A DNA stretch of 39,478 nt from CAJXNP01 sp050305935 (GTDB lineage Bacteria; Bacteroidota; Bacteroidia; Cytophagales; Cyclobacteriaceae). The number at the start of each line of letters is the position of its first letter. Positions within the stretch are counted from its first letter, which is position 1. The stretch covers positions 1 to 39,478 of the forward strand of contig JBNLGG010000040.1 of NCBI GenBank assembly GCA_050305935.1, written 5' to 3'. This document shows positions 15,064 to 24,112 of this stretch, in pieces. A model generated the notes under the pieces. That model made no database searches, had not been told where the DNA came from, and saw only the letters and a list, made by a program, of their open reading frames with translations. The position numbers and the translations under genes were made by a program.

Positions 15064-16419
15064 TTGGAAAAAGTTCATTTTATATCAATCGGAGGTAGCA
15101 TCATGCACAGTCTTGCTATTGCCCTACATCAAAAGGGGATCAAGGTAACTGGGTCTGATGATGAGATATACAGTCCTTCAAAAGAAAAACTTGAAAAGTA
15201 CGGTCTACTTCCCGCCCAACCGGGATGGCACCCTGAAAATTTAGCAAGTGATCTGGACGCAGTGATCCTGGGAATGCATGCCCGGGAAAACAATCCTGAA
15301 TTGCTAAAAGCAAAAGAGCTGAACATCCCGATTTACTCATTTCCTGAGTATATGAAAAAAGTATCGGAGTCCAAGCAACGGATCGTAATTGCGGGAAGTC
15401 ACGGAAAGACAACGATTACGGGAATGACCATCCATGTGCTTAACCATGTGGGAAAAGAATTCGATTACATGATCGGTGCAGAGCTAAAGGGCTTTGACAA
15501 TCAGGTCAGGCTATCTGACGCTCCTATTATTATCATAGAAGGTGACGAGTACCTGACTTCAGTATTGGATAAGACACCTAAGTTCCTAAAATATGAACAC
15601 CATATTGGACTGATAAGCGGCATCGCCTGGGATCACATCAATGCATTTCCCACTTTCGAAGAGTATGTCCACCAATTTGACATCTTTGGCGACGCCACAC
15701 CGAAAGCGGGGAGTATTATCTTTTGTGGGGATGATAGTCTAGCGACCGTTATTGGCACAAAGGAGAGGGATGATGTCAACCGGCTGGAATATAATACCCA
15801 TCCGCACAAGGTGATAAACGGACAGACTTTCTTAATTACGGAAATCGGCGATGTACCGGTAAAAATATTTGGCAAACATAACATGCAAAATATTGCTGGA
15901 TGCAAGGCCCTCCTGAAAAGAATTGGGATAACGGATGAGCAATTTTATAGTGCAATTCAGAGTTTCGAGAATCCGCGGAAGAGGTTGCAGATAATATTTG
16001 AAGGGCCACACAATTCCGTTTACCTTGACTATGCCCATGCACCTTCTAAAGTGGCCGCTACTTCCAAAGCGGTGAAGGAGCAATACCCCGAAAGGGGATT
16101 GATAGCTGCCGTCGAGTTGCACACTTATAGCAGCCTGAATAAAGAATTTATCGATCAATACCAGGAAAGCCTCAACGACGCCGAAGAAGCTATTGTTTAT
16201 GTCAATCCGGCTAATATTAAAAACGCCAGTGGGCTGCAATACAATGTCGACGACATCCACCAGGCATTCCAGCACCCCAATCTATTTGCTTCGACTGATA
16301 TCGATCAGGTCATTAAAAAACTGCAGGACACCGATTGGAACAATAAAAACCTACTGCTCATGAGTTCCGGCAATTTCGCCAACATGGATACCAGCCAGCT
16401 CATTGAACGTTTATTTTAG
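15064..16419 (+). CDS. mpl: UDP-N-acetylmuramate:L-alanyl-gamma-D-glutamyl-meso-DAP ligase
   Basis: Mpl joins recycled murein tripeptide to UDP-MurNAc in peptidoglycan recycling; it is a cytosolic Mur-ligase relative of MurC. The 451-residue protein opens with the MurC-like dinucleotide-fold FISIGGSIMHSLAIAL, then ATP-binding GSHGKTT at 111-117 and a central domain with IIEGDEYLTSVLD. The C-terminal domain carries NPRKRLQ, YLDYAHAPSK and ELHTYSSLN, typical of Mpl. The start is TTG at 15064, since no ATG lies between the promoter and the conserved first strand. The exonuclease gene follows after 24 bp on the same strand and may be co-transcribed. Confidence 0.9.
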   Translation: MEKVHFISIGGSIMHSLAIALHQKGIKVTGSDDEIYSPSKEKLEKYGLLPAQPGWHPENLASDLDAVILGMHARENNPELLKAKELNIPIYSFPEYMKKVSESKQRIVIAGSHGKTTITGMTIHVLNHVGKEFDYMIGAELKGFDNQVRLSDAPIIIIEGDEYLTSVLDKTPKFLKYEHHIGLISGIAWDHINAFPTFEEYVHQFDIFGDATPKAGSIIFCGDDSLATVIGTKERDDVNRLEYNTHPHKVINGQTFLITEIGDVPVKIFGKHNMQNIAGCKALLKRIGITDEQFYSAIQSFENPRKRLQIIFEGPHNSVYLDYAHAPSKVAATSKAVKEQYPERGLIAAVELHTYSSLNKEFIDQYQESLNDAEEAIVYVNPANIKNASGLQYNVDDIHQAFQHPNLFASTDIDQVIKKLQDTDWNNKNLLLMSSGNFANMDTSQLIERLF

Positions 16420-16443
16420 TCTCATCAAACCCAACCTCTATTT

Positions 16444-17250
16444 ATGAAATTGCTATTAAAAAACCCTCTCGTATTTTTTGACCTGGAAACCACCGGAATG
16501 AATGTGGCTACTGACCGCGTCATTGAGCTTTCATTTCTGAAGATCCATCCCAATGACCGGCAGGAAACAAAAAACTACCTGGTCAATCCGGGCATTCCCA
16601 TCCCTCCGGAAGTTAGCCTGATCCATGGGATCTATGATAAGGATGTAGTTGACGCCCCGACGTTTAAAAACATTGCGAAAGAACTTTACAAATTCCTTGA
16701 AGGTTGTGACCTGGCGGGGTATAACATTATCAAATTTGACGTCCCAATGCTGGTGGAAGAGTTTCTAAGAAACGATGTGGATTTTGACGTGTCGAAAAGA
16801 AAAATGATTGATGCGCAAAAGCTTTTTTTCCTGATGGAAAAGAGAACACTTTCGGCAGCCTTGAAGTTCTATTGTGGCAAAGAAATGGACAATGCCCACA
16901 GTGCTGAAGCTGATACACTTGCAACTTATGAAGTCCTCAAAAAACAGGTTGAAATGTATGAAAATCAGGAGGTGGAAGACACCTTGGGAAATAAGCTGGG
17001 AATCATTAAGAATGACATGGAAGTCCTTCATAAGATCACCCTCAATAACCTGGTAGACCTGGCGGGAAGAATTGTCATGAATAGTGAAGGCGATGAAATA
17101 TTTAATTTCGGAAAGCACAAAGGCAAAAAAGTGGTCGATGTATTCAAACAGGAACCAAACTATTATGACTGGATGCTTAAAAATGACTTTCCGCTGGACA
17201 CAAAGAGAAAGCTGACTGAAATAAAGCTCCGGGATTTTAAGCTGGGGTAA
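16444..17250 (+). CDS. DEDDh 3'-5' exonuclease with C-terminal DUF3820-like domain
   Basis: A 268-residue DnaQ-superfamily exonuclease, annotated in relatives as a DNA polymerase III epsilon-like protein. ExoI is VFFDLETTG (Asp13, Glu15), ExoII is NIIKFDVPML, and ExoIII is the H-x-A-x-x-D block AHSAEADTLA, so the DEDDh catalytic set is complete. After a linker, residues about 205-265 (FNFGKHKGKKVVDVFKQEP, YYDWMLKNDFPLDTK) form a small separate domain like DUF3820, which is thought to bind nucleic acid or act as a cofactor domain. It likely acts in repair or RNA trimming rather than as the replicative proofreader. Its close spacing after mpl suggests one transcript. Confidence 0.85.
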   Translation: MKLLLKNPLVFFDLETTGMNVATDRVIELSFLKIHPNDRQETKNYLVNPGIPIPPEVSLIHGIYDKDVVDAPTFKNIAKELYKFLEGCDLAGYNIIKFDVPMLVEEFLRNDVDFDVSKRKMIDAQKLFFLMEKRTLSAALKFYCGKEMDNAHSAEADTLATYEVLKKQVEMYENQEVEDTLGNKLGIIKNDMEVLHKITLNNLVDLAGRIVMNSEGDEIFNFGKHKGKKVVDVFKQEPNYYDWMLKNDFPLDTKRKLTEIKLRDFKLG

Positions 17251-17412
17251 TTGCCTGGCCTATTCCAGTTGTTTACTTTCAAGACCTTCATCTTGTCTGG
17301 CAAACAGACCTACGTTCATCCTGACGTAAAACTACCTTCCCCTAACCTGTCGGCTTAGTGAATTTCCGGTAGTGCCATTTCTCTTTATTTCGACAGAGTA
17401 AGGCCAATTAAT

Positions 17413-17444
17413 TTTGGAATTGGCATCTAATTGTCATTTTTTTG
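17413..17444 (+). promoter_or_regulatory. Possible promoter of the trehalose gene
   Basis: TTTG (17413-17416), 20 bases, then TTTTTTTG (17437-17444) differs from TAnnTTTG only at the A. The predicted start of transcription near 17451 would leave a short leader to the ATG at 17468 and would exclude the upstream TTG at 17414. The rest of 17251-17412 shows nothing clear. Confidence 0.35.
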
Positions 17445-17467
17445 CTATTAATACACTTTTCTACTTT

Positions 17468-19642
17468 ATGGCCAGGACAATCATCGTTTCAAACAGACTT
17501 CCTATTAGAATTTCCAAAAATGGTAACAAGCTGGTATATCAACCCAGTGAGGGTGGTCTCGCTACCGGGCTCGGCTCCATCTATAAAAAAGGAGACAACC
17601 TGTGGATAGGATGGCCGGGAATGTATGTGAATAAAAAGGATGAAAAAGAGGAAATCACCAAAAATCTCCGAAAGGAAAACATGGTGCCCATTTTTCTCTC
17701 GAAAAAGCTGATAAAAGATTTTTACGAAGGGTTTAGCAACGAGACTATCTGGCCCACTTATCACTATTTTTCCCAGTACGCAATTTATGATCATAAGAAT
17801 TTTGAGGCCTATGTGAAGGCTAATCAAGAGTTTTGCAATGAGCTTATCAAAATTGCCAAACCGGAAGACACGATCTGGATACACGACTATCAGTTGCTTT
17901 TACTCCCAAAAATGGTCCGGGAAAAATTAGAGGATGTGAGCATTGGTTTCTTCCAGCACATCCCTTTCCCATCCTATGAAGTATTCAGGATGCTCCCGTG
18001 GAGGAAGGAAATACTCTACGGGATGCTGGGTGCAGACCTGATAGGGTTTCATACCTATGATGACATGCGGCACTTCCTCTCCTCGGTCAGCAGGCTCGTG
18101 GGGATTACGAATAGCCGGGGACGAATAGAAAGGGATAAAAGGGTAATTGAGGTCGATGCGTTCCCTATGGGAATTGACTACGAAAAATATGCAAGCTCTG
18201 CTGCTTCACCGGAAACCATTGAAAAGGAAATACGCTATCGCACATCCCTTGGTGATCAAAAGCTGGTGCTCAGTATAGACCGGTTAGACTATTCCAAAGG
18301 TATTCCCCAGCGTCTCATGGCCTTCGAGATCTTCCTTCAGAAATACCCCGAATACCAGAATAAGGTATCATTGATTTTGATAGTGGTGCCATCCCGCGAC
18401 AACGTGGATCAATACCAGGAATTAAAAGAAGAGGTCGATTTGCTGGTGGGCAGGATCAATGGGCAATATGGCAAACTGAACTGGACACCCATTCACTATT
18501 TCTACAGGTCATTTCCTTTGGAAGCGCTATCTGCTTTCTATCGTATGGCTCACGTGGCGCTCGTAACCCCGATGCGAGATGGGATGAACCTTGTCTGTAA
18601 GGAATATATTGCAAGCCGATTGGATCAAAAAGGGGTGTTGATATTGAGCGAAATGGCCGGTGCATCCAAAGAACTATCTGATGCGATCCTTATCAACCCC
18701 AATAATGTAAACAGAATCGTTACTGCCATCCACGATGCGCTCATCATGCCCGAAGACGAGCAGATCAAGAGGATAAGCGTCATGCAGGATACTTTAAAAA
18801 GATATAATATCCATCATTGGGTAAATATATTCATGGAGCGCCTGCAACTGATCATCGAAGAAAAAAATTCGCTTGCTACCCGTAGTCTCGACAAGGATAG
18901 CACAAAAGAATTGATTTCAGCTTTCAAAAAGTCAAAAAACAGGTTGATCTTCCTTGATTATGATGGGACACTCATGGGTTTTAGTCCTAATCCCCAATCC
19001 GTCAAACCTGACAAAGAATTGATGCAAATTCTCGTGAAGTTGACTAAAATAAAAAGCAACCGGGTAGTGATCATAAGCGGAAGGGACAAAAATACGTTGA
19101 ACTCCTGGGTGGGTGATTTGCCTCTTGATATCATCGCCGAACATGGCGTGTGGCTCAGGGAACGCGGGAACCATTGGCACACCATTGAAGCTTTGGACAG
19201 CAACTGGAAGGAAGAGCTTCGTTCCTTGCTTGAGGTGTATGTTGACAGAACGCCTGGTTCATTCATCGAGGAAAAAGACTATTCTCTTGTTTGGCACTAT
19301 CGAAGAGTAGAACAAGGATTGGGAGAATTAAGGACCCGGGAATTAAGCAGCCACCTGAAGTATCTTTCGACTAATAAAAATCTCCAGGTACTGGAAGGCG
19401 ATATGGTGGTGGAAATCAAAAGTTCCGCTGTCAATAAAGGAAGGGCAGCTATCAAGTGGTTACACGAATTCCCGCACGATTTTACACTTGCCATTGGTGA
19501 TGACTGGACAGACGAAGACACCTTCAGGGTTATGCCGGATAATTCATTTACCATTAAAGTTGGAGGAACCACCAGCGTGGCGAAATACAATTTACCCGGT
19601 GTAAAAGAAGTTCGCGTTCTTCTTAAAAAATTGCTCGAATAG
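17468..19642 (+). CDS. otsAB: Bifunctional trehalose-6-phosphate synthase/phosphatase
   Basis: A fusion of OtsA (GT20) and OtsB (HAD phosphatase), making trehalose from UDP-glucose and glucose-6-phosphate in the cytosol, usually for osmotic or desiccation stress. The synthase part (about 1-465) shows IIVSNRLPIR, EGGLATGL, WPGMY, WIHDYQLLLLP, FFQHIPFPSYE, DRLDYSKGIPQRL and RDGMNLVCKEY. The phosphatase part (about 490-724) shows the nucleophile motif FLDYDGTLMGF, ISGRDKNTL, and IGDDWTDEDTF. Both active sites look intact. The 724-residue length follows from ATG at 17468; the frame is open upstream to a TTG at 17414, but the N-terminal ARTIIVSNRLP strand fits the ATG. A GH3 gene follows 83 bp later on the same strand. 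Confidence 0.95.
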   Translation: MARTIIVSNRLPIRISKNGNKLVYQPSEGGLATGLGSIYKKGDNLWIGWPGMYVNKKDEKEEITKNLRKENMVPIFLSKKLIKDFYEGFSNETIWPTYHYFSQYAIYDHKNFEAYVKANQEFCNELIKIAKPEDTIWIHDYQLLLLPKMVREKLEDVSIGFFQHIPFPSYEVFRMLPWRKEILYGMLGADLIGFHTYDDMRHFLSSVSRLVGITNSRGRIERDKRVIEVDAFPMGIDYEKYASSAASPETIEKEIRYRTSLGDQKLVLSIDRLDYSKGIPQRLMAFEIFLQKYPEYQNKVSLILIVVPSRDNVDQYQELKEEVDLLVGRINGQYGKLNWTPIHYFYRSFPLEALSAFYRMAHVALVTPMRDGMNLVCKEYIASRLDQKGVLILSEMAGASKELSDAILINPNNVNRIVTAIHDALIMPEDEQIKRISVMQDTLKRYNIHHWVNIFMERLQLIIEEKNSLATRSLDKDSTKELISAFKKSKNRLIFLDYDGTLMGFSPNPQSVKPDKELMQILVKLTKIKSNRVVIISGRDKNTLNSWVGDLPLDIIAEHGVWLRERGNHWHTIEALDSNWKEELRSLLEVYVDRTPGSFIEEKDYSLVWHYRRVEQGLGELRTRELSSHLKYLSTNKNLQVLEGDMVVEIKSSAVNKGRAAIKWLHEFPHDFTLAIGDDWTDEDTFRVMPDNSFTIKVGGTTSVAKYNLPGVKEVRVLLKKLLE

Positions 19643-19725
19643 TTTTTTAAATTAATCCGAGCTTTGATTTCCAACCAGTTTTCTCAGTCATAGTATGCCT
19701 TTATTTCCAATTAAAATCACTACCG

Positions 19726-22002
19726 ATGAAGTCAACTTTCGCTAACAGTTTAGGTATTTATTCTCTTCTTACTTTTTTGATTTTTGCCGGTTGTTCCAAA
19801 AACACATCGACTACTGTAACCGATCCAATTGAAAGAAAGATAGACAGTGTTTTGGTAAAAATGACCCTGGAGGAAAAAATTGGCCAAACCAACCAACGAG
19901 GTACGTCCAGCCGGGTAAAAGGAGCTCTTTCGGAAGAACTTAAAGCGGCGGTGAGATCGGGAAAAATCGGCTCCATGCTGAATGTGATGAACAAGGACTA
20001 TGTGGAAGAGCTGCAGCGAATTGCTGTGGAAGAGAGCCCTAATGGGATTCCCCTCATTTTTGGAAGGGATGTCATTCATGGATTCAAAACGATCTTTCCA
20101 ATCCCGCTTGGTATCGCCGCCACATGGAATCCCCAGGCCGCAGAAAATGGAGCCCGGGTTTCTGCCATTGAAGCATCTACCAATGGCATTCGCTGGACTT
20201 TTGCCCCGATGATGGATATTTCCAGCGATGCCCGATGGGGAAGAATTGCCGAGTCTGCAGGGGAAGATCCATACCTTACCTCCATCATGGCAAAAGCATA
20301 TGTAAGAGGATTCCAGGGAGACGATCTCTCTGACCCAATGAGTATTGCGGCCTGTGCGAAACATTTTGCTGCCTATGGTGCGGCGGAAGGCGGCCGGGAC
20401 TACAACACGGCTTCAATGCATGAGCAAATGCTACGCGATGTGTATTTAAAACCATTTCACGCTGCCGTTGAAGAAGGAGTCGCCACATTTATGACCTCAT
20501 TTAATGATGTGAATGGAGTACCGGCATCAGGCAATCCATTCCTGCTGAAACAGGTGCTTCGCGACGAATGGGACTTTGATGGATTTGTGGTGAGCGACTG
20601 GAACAGCATCACGGAAATGATCGCACATGGCTATTGCCAGGATCCGAAAGAAGCCGCGATGAAAGCAGCCAATGCAGGCCTTGATATGGAAATGATGAGT
20701 ACCTCATACGAAAGTCATCTAAAAGAGCTCATTGACGAAGGCAAGTTTACCGAGGCACAATTGGATGAAATGGTGAAAAATATTCTGCGATTAAAGTTTC
20801 GCCTGGGACTGTTTGAAAATCCCGGATTTGATCGTGACCGGGATGAACAGGTGCTCAGCAAGGAGCATAAAGATCTGGCAAAACAAGCTGCTGTGGAAAG
20901 CTTAGTACTGCTTAAAAATGAAGGTGTCTTACCATTATCCAAAGACATCAAAAAAGTAGCTGTCATTGGCCCGCTGTCTGATGCGCCACATGATCAATTG
21001 GGCACCTGGACATTTGATGGTGAGCAGGAAACTACCATAACACCGCTTAACTACCTTCGGGATTTTCTTGGTAGTGATAAAGTAATTTACTCTCCCGGGT
21101 TGAGCTACAGCCGGGATAAGAGCAAGTTGGCATTTAACAGTGCTATTAGTGCTGCGAGATCGAGCGATATCGTATTGTTTTTTGCTGGTGAAGAAGCGAT
21201 CCTTTCCGGAGAAGCACATTCCAGGGCAGACATCAGTCTTCCGGGTGCGCAGGAAGAATTAATCAGGGAAATTAGCAAAATCGGAAAAAAAATAGTGCTT
21301 GTGATCATGGCGGGAAGGCCGATTGCGATCACCAATATTACTGACGAAGTCGACGCAGTGATGATGGCCTGGCATCCCGGAACCATGGGTGGCCCGGCAA
21401 TAATTGATGTGTTATTTGGCGAGGCATCGCCCTCTGGCAGATTGCCATCTACCTGGCCAAAATCTGGCGAGCAATCCCCCATTTATTACAATCATACCAA
21501 TACGGGAAGGCCCGCCAGCGAAGAATCCTTTGTGCAGATAGATGATATCCCCATCGGCGCCTGGCAGAGCTCTTTGGGTAATAATTCCCATTACCTGGAT
21601 CTTGGATTTACTCCACATTTTCCTTTTGGATTTGGTCTGACCTATACCACTTTCGAATACAAAAACCTAAAACTGTCAGCATCAGAAATACCGGTCGATG
21701 GAACGCTCGAAGCTTCCGTTGAAATCACAAATACTGGTAAACGACCTGGTGTGGAAACGGTACAATTGTATGTGCGAGATGTAACCGCCAGCCTGGTGCG
21801 GCCCATTCGCGAGCTGAAAGCTTTCGAAAAGGTTGACCTACAGCCCGGCGAAACCAAAACTGTCGGCTTCACCTTGAGCACCGATGACCTGAAATTCCAC
21901 AACCAGGAAATGAAATACGTGGTAGAACCAGGACTATTCCACTTGTTCATAGCGCCAAATGCCCAGGAAGGACTACAAACGGAGTTTATGGTGAAACAAT
22001 GA
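19726..22002 (+). CDS. bglX: Glycoside hydrolase family 3 beta-glucosidase, lipoprotein
   Basis: A 758-residue GH3 enzyme, most like the periplasmic BglX beta-glucosidases, hydrolysing terminal beta-glucosides. The signal peptide ends with lipobox F-A-G-Cys23, so it is probably anchored in a membrane facing the periplasm or surface. The N-terminal TIM barrel carries PLIFGRDVIHGF, FAPMMDISSDARWGR, AACAKHFAAYGA and the nucleophile segment DGFVVSDWNS. The alpha/beta sandwich domain carries ESLVLLKNEGVLPL and the GEEAILSGEAHSRADISLP acid/base loop. A fibronectin type III-like domain closes the protein (EITNTGKRPGVETVQLYV). Length is normal. The repeat-rich accessory zone starts directly after it. 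Confidence 0.93.
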   Translation: MKSTFANSLGIYSLLTFLIFAGCSKNTSTTVTDPIERKIDSVLVKMTLEEKIGQTNQRGTSSRVKGALSEELKAAVRSGKIGSMLNVMNKDYVEELQRIAVEESPNGIPLIFGRDVIHGFKTIFPIPLGIAATWNPQAAENGARVSAIEASTNGIRWTFAPMMDISSDARWGRIAESAGEDPYLTSIMAKAYVRGFQGDDLSDPMSIAACAKHFAAYGAAEGGRDYNTASMHEQMLRDVYLKPFHAAVEEGVATFMTSFNDVNGVPASGNPFLLKQVLRDEWDFDGFVVSDWNSITEMIAHGYCQDPKEAAMKAANAGLDMEMMSTSYESHLKELIDEGKFTEAQLDEMVKNILRLKFRLGLFENPGFDRDRDEQVLSKEHKDLAKQAAVESLVLLKNEGVLPLSKDIKKVAVIGPLSDAPHDQLGTWTFDGEQETTITPLNYLRDFLGSDKVIYSPGLSYSRDKSKLAFNSAISAARSSDIVLFFAGEEAILSGEAHSRADISLPGAQEELIREISKIGKKIVLVIMAGRPIAITNITDEVDAVMMAWHPGTMGGPAIIDVLFGEASPSGRLPSTWPKSGEQSPIYYNHTNTGRPASEESFVQIDDIPIGAWQSSLGNNSHYLDLGFTPHFPFGFGLTYTTFEYKNLKLSASEIPVDGTLEASVEITNTGKRPGVETVQLYVRDVTASLVRPIRELKAFEKVDLQPGETKTVGFTLSTDDLKFHNQEMKYVVEPGLFHLFIAPNAQEGLQTEFMVKQ

Positions 22003-22011
22003 ACTTAGGTA

Positions 22012-22080
22012 TGGTCTAGACCAAGGGGATTATTATCGGGCGGTGGTCTGTCAGGGGACAGACCAGGGAGGCGGATAATC
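22012..22080. repeat. Hairpin-family copy 1, with a collapsed copy next to it
   Basis: A 9-bp stem (22044-22052 with 22057-22065) closes an AGGG loop in TGGTCTGTC/GACAGACCA. Outer arms 22028-22033 and 22075-22080 also pair. At 22012-22023 lies the 12-bp palindrome TGGTCTAGACCA, which equals the outer stem with the inner TGTC-loop-GACA lost. The sequence after the stem is AGGGAGG. Related copies lie at 23977, 24067 and 24113. Confidence 0.8.
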
Positions 22081-22095
22081 ATGTAAATTTATAAA

Positions 22096-22872
22096 ATGAA
22101 AAAAATAGCACTATACTGTATTGTTGTCGTTGTTGCCCTAATCGGAATTTATAAATATGTAAAGTTTAATAATGACACGAAGGCATTAGATAAAGCGATC
22201 GTGTCAAACATCTTTTCAAAACCAATTGAAATTTATTTTTATCTAAATAATAAATTCCCCGAATCTTTTGATGACATAGAACCTTACATAACTGATATTC
22301 AATCATCAAGCCTTGATGACTTTACATTTTACTTAACGTCAAAACAAGATGGAAGCATTTATATATATGAGGATGGTTTTAATAACCAGATAAATGAAAG
22401 TGAAACTTATAATTATTCTAAGGATCATTATAACTTTCGTAATTACTTGTTCAATATGAAGGGGGATTTTTTAATCTATCAAAAAGAATGTAGCAGAGAT
22501 AAGTTTATCGATGAATTGAAGAGTTTTATACTTTTATTTGAAGATGAAATAACACAAGAAAAGGAAGTTATAAGTTGCCTTAAAGATGAATTACTCTCAG
22601 TTAAAACTTTATATTTTAAAAGAAAATTCAACATTGAAATTTTAGATAGTGTGTTTTTACTTCCAAATGCCTATAAAACCATAATCACTATGGATAAAAA
22701 TGATATTATAGATTTAAAAGGCAATTATAATAATGAAACTAAGGACTTATTAGAAAATCATTTAAAAAAATGTTTAGACGATGGTTATAAAGTAATCCTT
22801 CCTGTTAATTTACCTATAAAACGAGACGAATTTATCTATACACTATCCAACCCCGACTTGCGCAAGCATTAG
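22096..22872 (+). CDS. AT-rich protein of unknown function with N-terminal membrane anchor
   Basis: A 258-residue protein that I do not recognise. Residues 4-20 form a hydrophobic anchor (ALYCIVVVVALIGIYKYV), followed by a soluble, Asp/Asn/Ile/Lys-rich part with a repeated aromatic pattern (EIYFYLNNKFPESFDDIEPY, DFTFYLTSKQDGSIYIYEDG). There are two Cys in the middle (KECSRD, ISCLKDE). The coding DNA is clearly more AT-rich than every neighbour and uses AT-ending codons, which suggests transfer from elsewhere. The last codons run into the junction with a truncated metallo-hydrolase, so the natural C-terminus may be altered. The gene is bounded upstream by the hairpin-family copy at 22012-22080. 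Confidence 0.6.
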   Translation: MKKIALYCIVVVVALIGIYKYVKFNNDTKALDKAIVSNIFSKPIEIYFYLNNKFPESFDDIEPYITDIQSSSLDDFTFYLTSKQDGSIYIYEDGFNNQINESETYNYSKDHYNFRNYLFNMKGDFLIYQKECSRDKFIDELKSFILLFEDEITQEKEVISCLKDELLSVKTLYFKRKFNIEILDSVFLLPNAYKTIITMDKNDIIDLKGNYNNETKDLLENHLKKCLDDGYKVILPVNLPIKRDEFIYTLSNPDLRKH

Positions 22873-22880
22873 TCCCCCCC

Positions 22881-23183
22881 ACTTGCAAGTATCCGAAGGG
22901 TGAGGGAAATTCGTACGTGGTAACATTCGGCAGTAAAAGGTTATACATCGGCGGAGATACCGAAAACACACCTGAAATGAAAGCTTTAAAAGACATTGAT
23001 ATTGCTTTTCTTCCCATGAACCTCCCCTATACCATGACACCCGAAATGGTCGCCGATGCGATCAGGGCTTTCCAACCAAAAGTATTATACCCCTACCATT
23101 ACGGGAGCACCGATCCGCAATTGCTGGTAGATCTGCTAAAAGACGAAGACAACATTGAAGTAATCATCAGAGACATGCCCTGA
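22881..23183 (+). pseudogene. 5'-truncated MBL-fold metallo-hydrolase
   Basis: The frame encodes the C-terminal third of an MBL-fold hydrolase of the UlaG-like type: KYPKGEGNSYVVTFGSKRL, then YIGGDTENTPEMKALKDID, FLPMNLPYTM and LYPYHYGSTDP. The Asp of GGDTE and the final His of PYHYG would be metal ligands. The N-terminal part with the HxHxDH motif is absent. The frame continues open upstream into the tail of the AT-rich gene, but the homology appears to begin near 22887, beside a CTTGCAAG palindrome. GTG at 22917 could start a short product, but it would lack the active site. A decayed remnant after replacement of its 5' part is the best reading. Confidence 0.8.
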
Positions 23184-23234
23184 TTATTCATTCCCGCAAG
23201 GTTTCATTCCAATCTTATTCCCTATATTTGCCCC

Positions 23235-23264
23235 TTTAATTGACCTGGCTGCCTTGTATATTTG
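23235..23264 (+). promoter_or_regulatory. Possible promoter of the methyltransferase gene
   Basis: TATATTTG at 23257-23264 is a perfect TAnnTTTG box. TTTA at 23235-23238 lies 18 bases upstream as a one-mismatch -33 element. The predicted leader is about 16 bases. A second TATATTTG lies at 23223-23230. Confidence 0.4.
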
Positions 23265-23286
23265 GGCGAGCATGGAACTCTGAGAT

Positions 23287-23955
23287 ATGGATGAAACTAC
23301 AAAGACCAAGAAAATCTGGACAGATTTTCATTATAACATTTTAAGCGGAAAAGGAATCGATATTGGCTGCGGGCCAGATCCGGTAAAGAAAGATGTGAAG
23401 CCCTTTGACATGGAGGATGGCGATGCCAATGTTATCACACAATATGTGAAAGACACTTTTGATTTTGTGTATTCATCCCATTGCCTGGAGCATATGTTCG
23501 AGCCCCGCAAAGCCCTGGCAGAATGGTGGCAATTAGTGAAACCGGGTGGGCATTTATTTTTCCTGGTTCCCGATGAAGACCTGTACGAGCAGGGAATTTT
23601 TCCTAGCAGATTTAATCCGGATCACAAGGCAACATTTACCATCAGTAAAGAAAAAAGCTGGTCGCCGGTATCGCATAATGTGCTTGATCTCGCCAATGAA
23701 CTGCCCGGATCAGAGATTGTTGAAATCAAGCAACATGACTACAAATATGACCGACGGAAATTGATCCACGGTCCTATTATGAAACATTCGTTTTTTGGGT
23801 TGATTCCATTCAAAATTTTCTACTACATGTTTAAACCAATCATTCCTTCGTTTGCAAAATGGATCGAAAGGAAAGCATGGAAGCTGTACGTGAAAGACCA
23901 AACACGAAATAATGAAACGCTGGCCCAGATCCAATGCATCGTAAAAAAGAAGTGA
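23287..23955 (+). CDS. Class I SAM-dependent methyltransferase
   Basis: A 222-residue methyltransferase of the Methyltransf_11 type. Motif I is GKGIDIGCGPDPV near 18-30, the ribose-binding acidic residue follows in KPFDMEDGDA, motif II is DFVYSSHCLEHM near 60-71, and the post-motif KPGGHLFFLVPDEDLYEQG is typical of enzymes in surface-polysaccharide regions. No membrane anchor is evident except a moderately hydrophobic stretch near 167-190 (FFGLIPFKIFYYMFKPIIP). The substrate is unknown; location beside glycosyltransferases suggests a sugar or lipid-linked glycan. It is transcribed alone and converges on the GT9 gene across the hairpin cluster at 23977-24134. Confidence 0.82.
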   Translation: MDETTKTKKIWTDFHYNILSGKGIDIGCGPDPVKKDVKPFDMEDGDANVITQYVKDTFDFVYSSHCLEHMFEPRKALAEWWQLVKPGGHLFFLVPDEDLYEQGIFPSRFNPDHKATFTISKEKSWSPVSHNVLDLANELPGSEIVEIKQHDYKYDRRKLIHGPIMKHSFFGLIPFKIFYYMFKPIIPSFAKWIERKAWKLYVKDQTRNNETLAQIQCIVKKK

Positions 23956-23976
23956 TGACGTAAGGTGATTGCTTTA

Positions 23977-24008
23977 TGTTCTGTCGTGTTTTGTCAGGGG
24001 ACAGAACA
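23977..24008. repeat. Hairpin-family copy 2 (long loop)
   Basis: The stem TGTTCTGTC/GACAGAACA (23977-23985 with 24000-24008) keeps the family's inner TGTC/GACA but has TGTTC/GAACA as the outer part. The loop is 14 bases and contains a second TGTC-AGGG, as if ten bases had been inserted. It is followed by GAGGAG. Confidence 0.75.
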
Positions 24009-24066
24009 GAGGAGTAGGTGATTGTTTTTGGGTACGGTCGGGGACGGAATCGTAAATCGGTCGTTT

Positions 24067-24088
24067 TGGACTGTCAAGGGACAGTCCA
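24067..24088. repeat. Hairpin-family copy 3
   Basis: The stem TGGACTGTC/GACAGTCCA (24067-24075 with 24080-24088) closes an AAGG loop. Compared with copy 1 the T-A pair in the outer stem is changed to A-T on both arms, a compensatory change. It is followed by GGGAG. Confidence 0.8.
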
Positions 24089-24112
24089 GGGAGTTGGGAG
24101 TTGGTCGTTTAG

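Noticed and set aside
17414..17467. Longer N-terminus for the trehalose enzyme (TTG at 17414)
   Set aside because: Overlaps the likely promoter, and the conserved first strand begins directly after ATG 17468.
22917..23183. Intact 88-residue gene from GTG 22917
   Set aside because: Homology to the MBL family extends upstream of the GTG and the product lacks the main metal-binding half; treated as a remnant.
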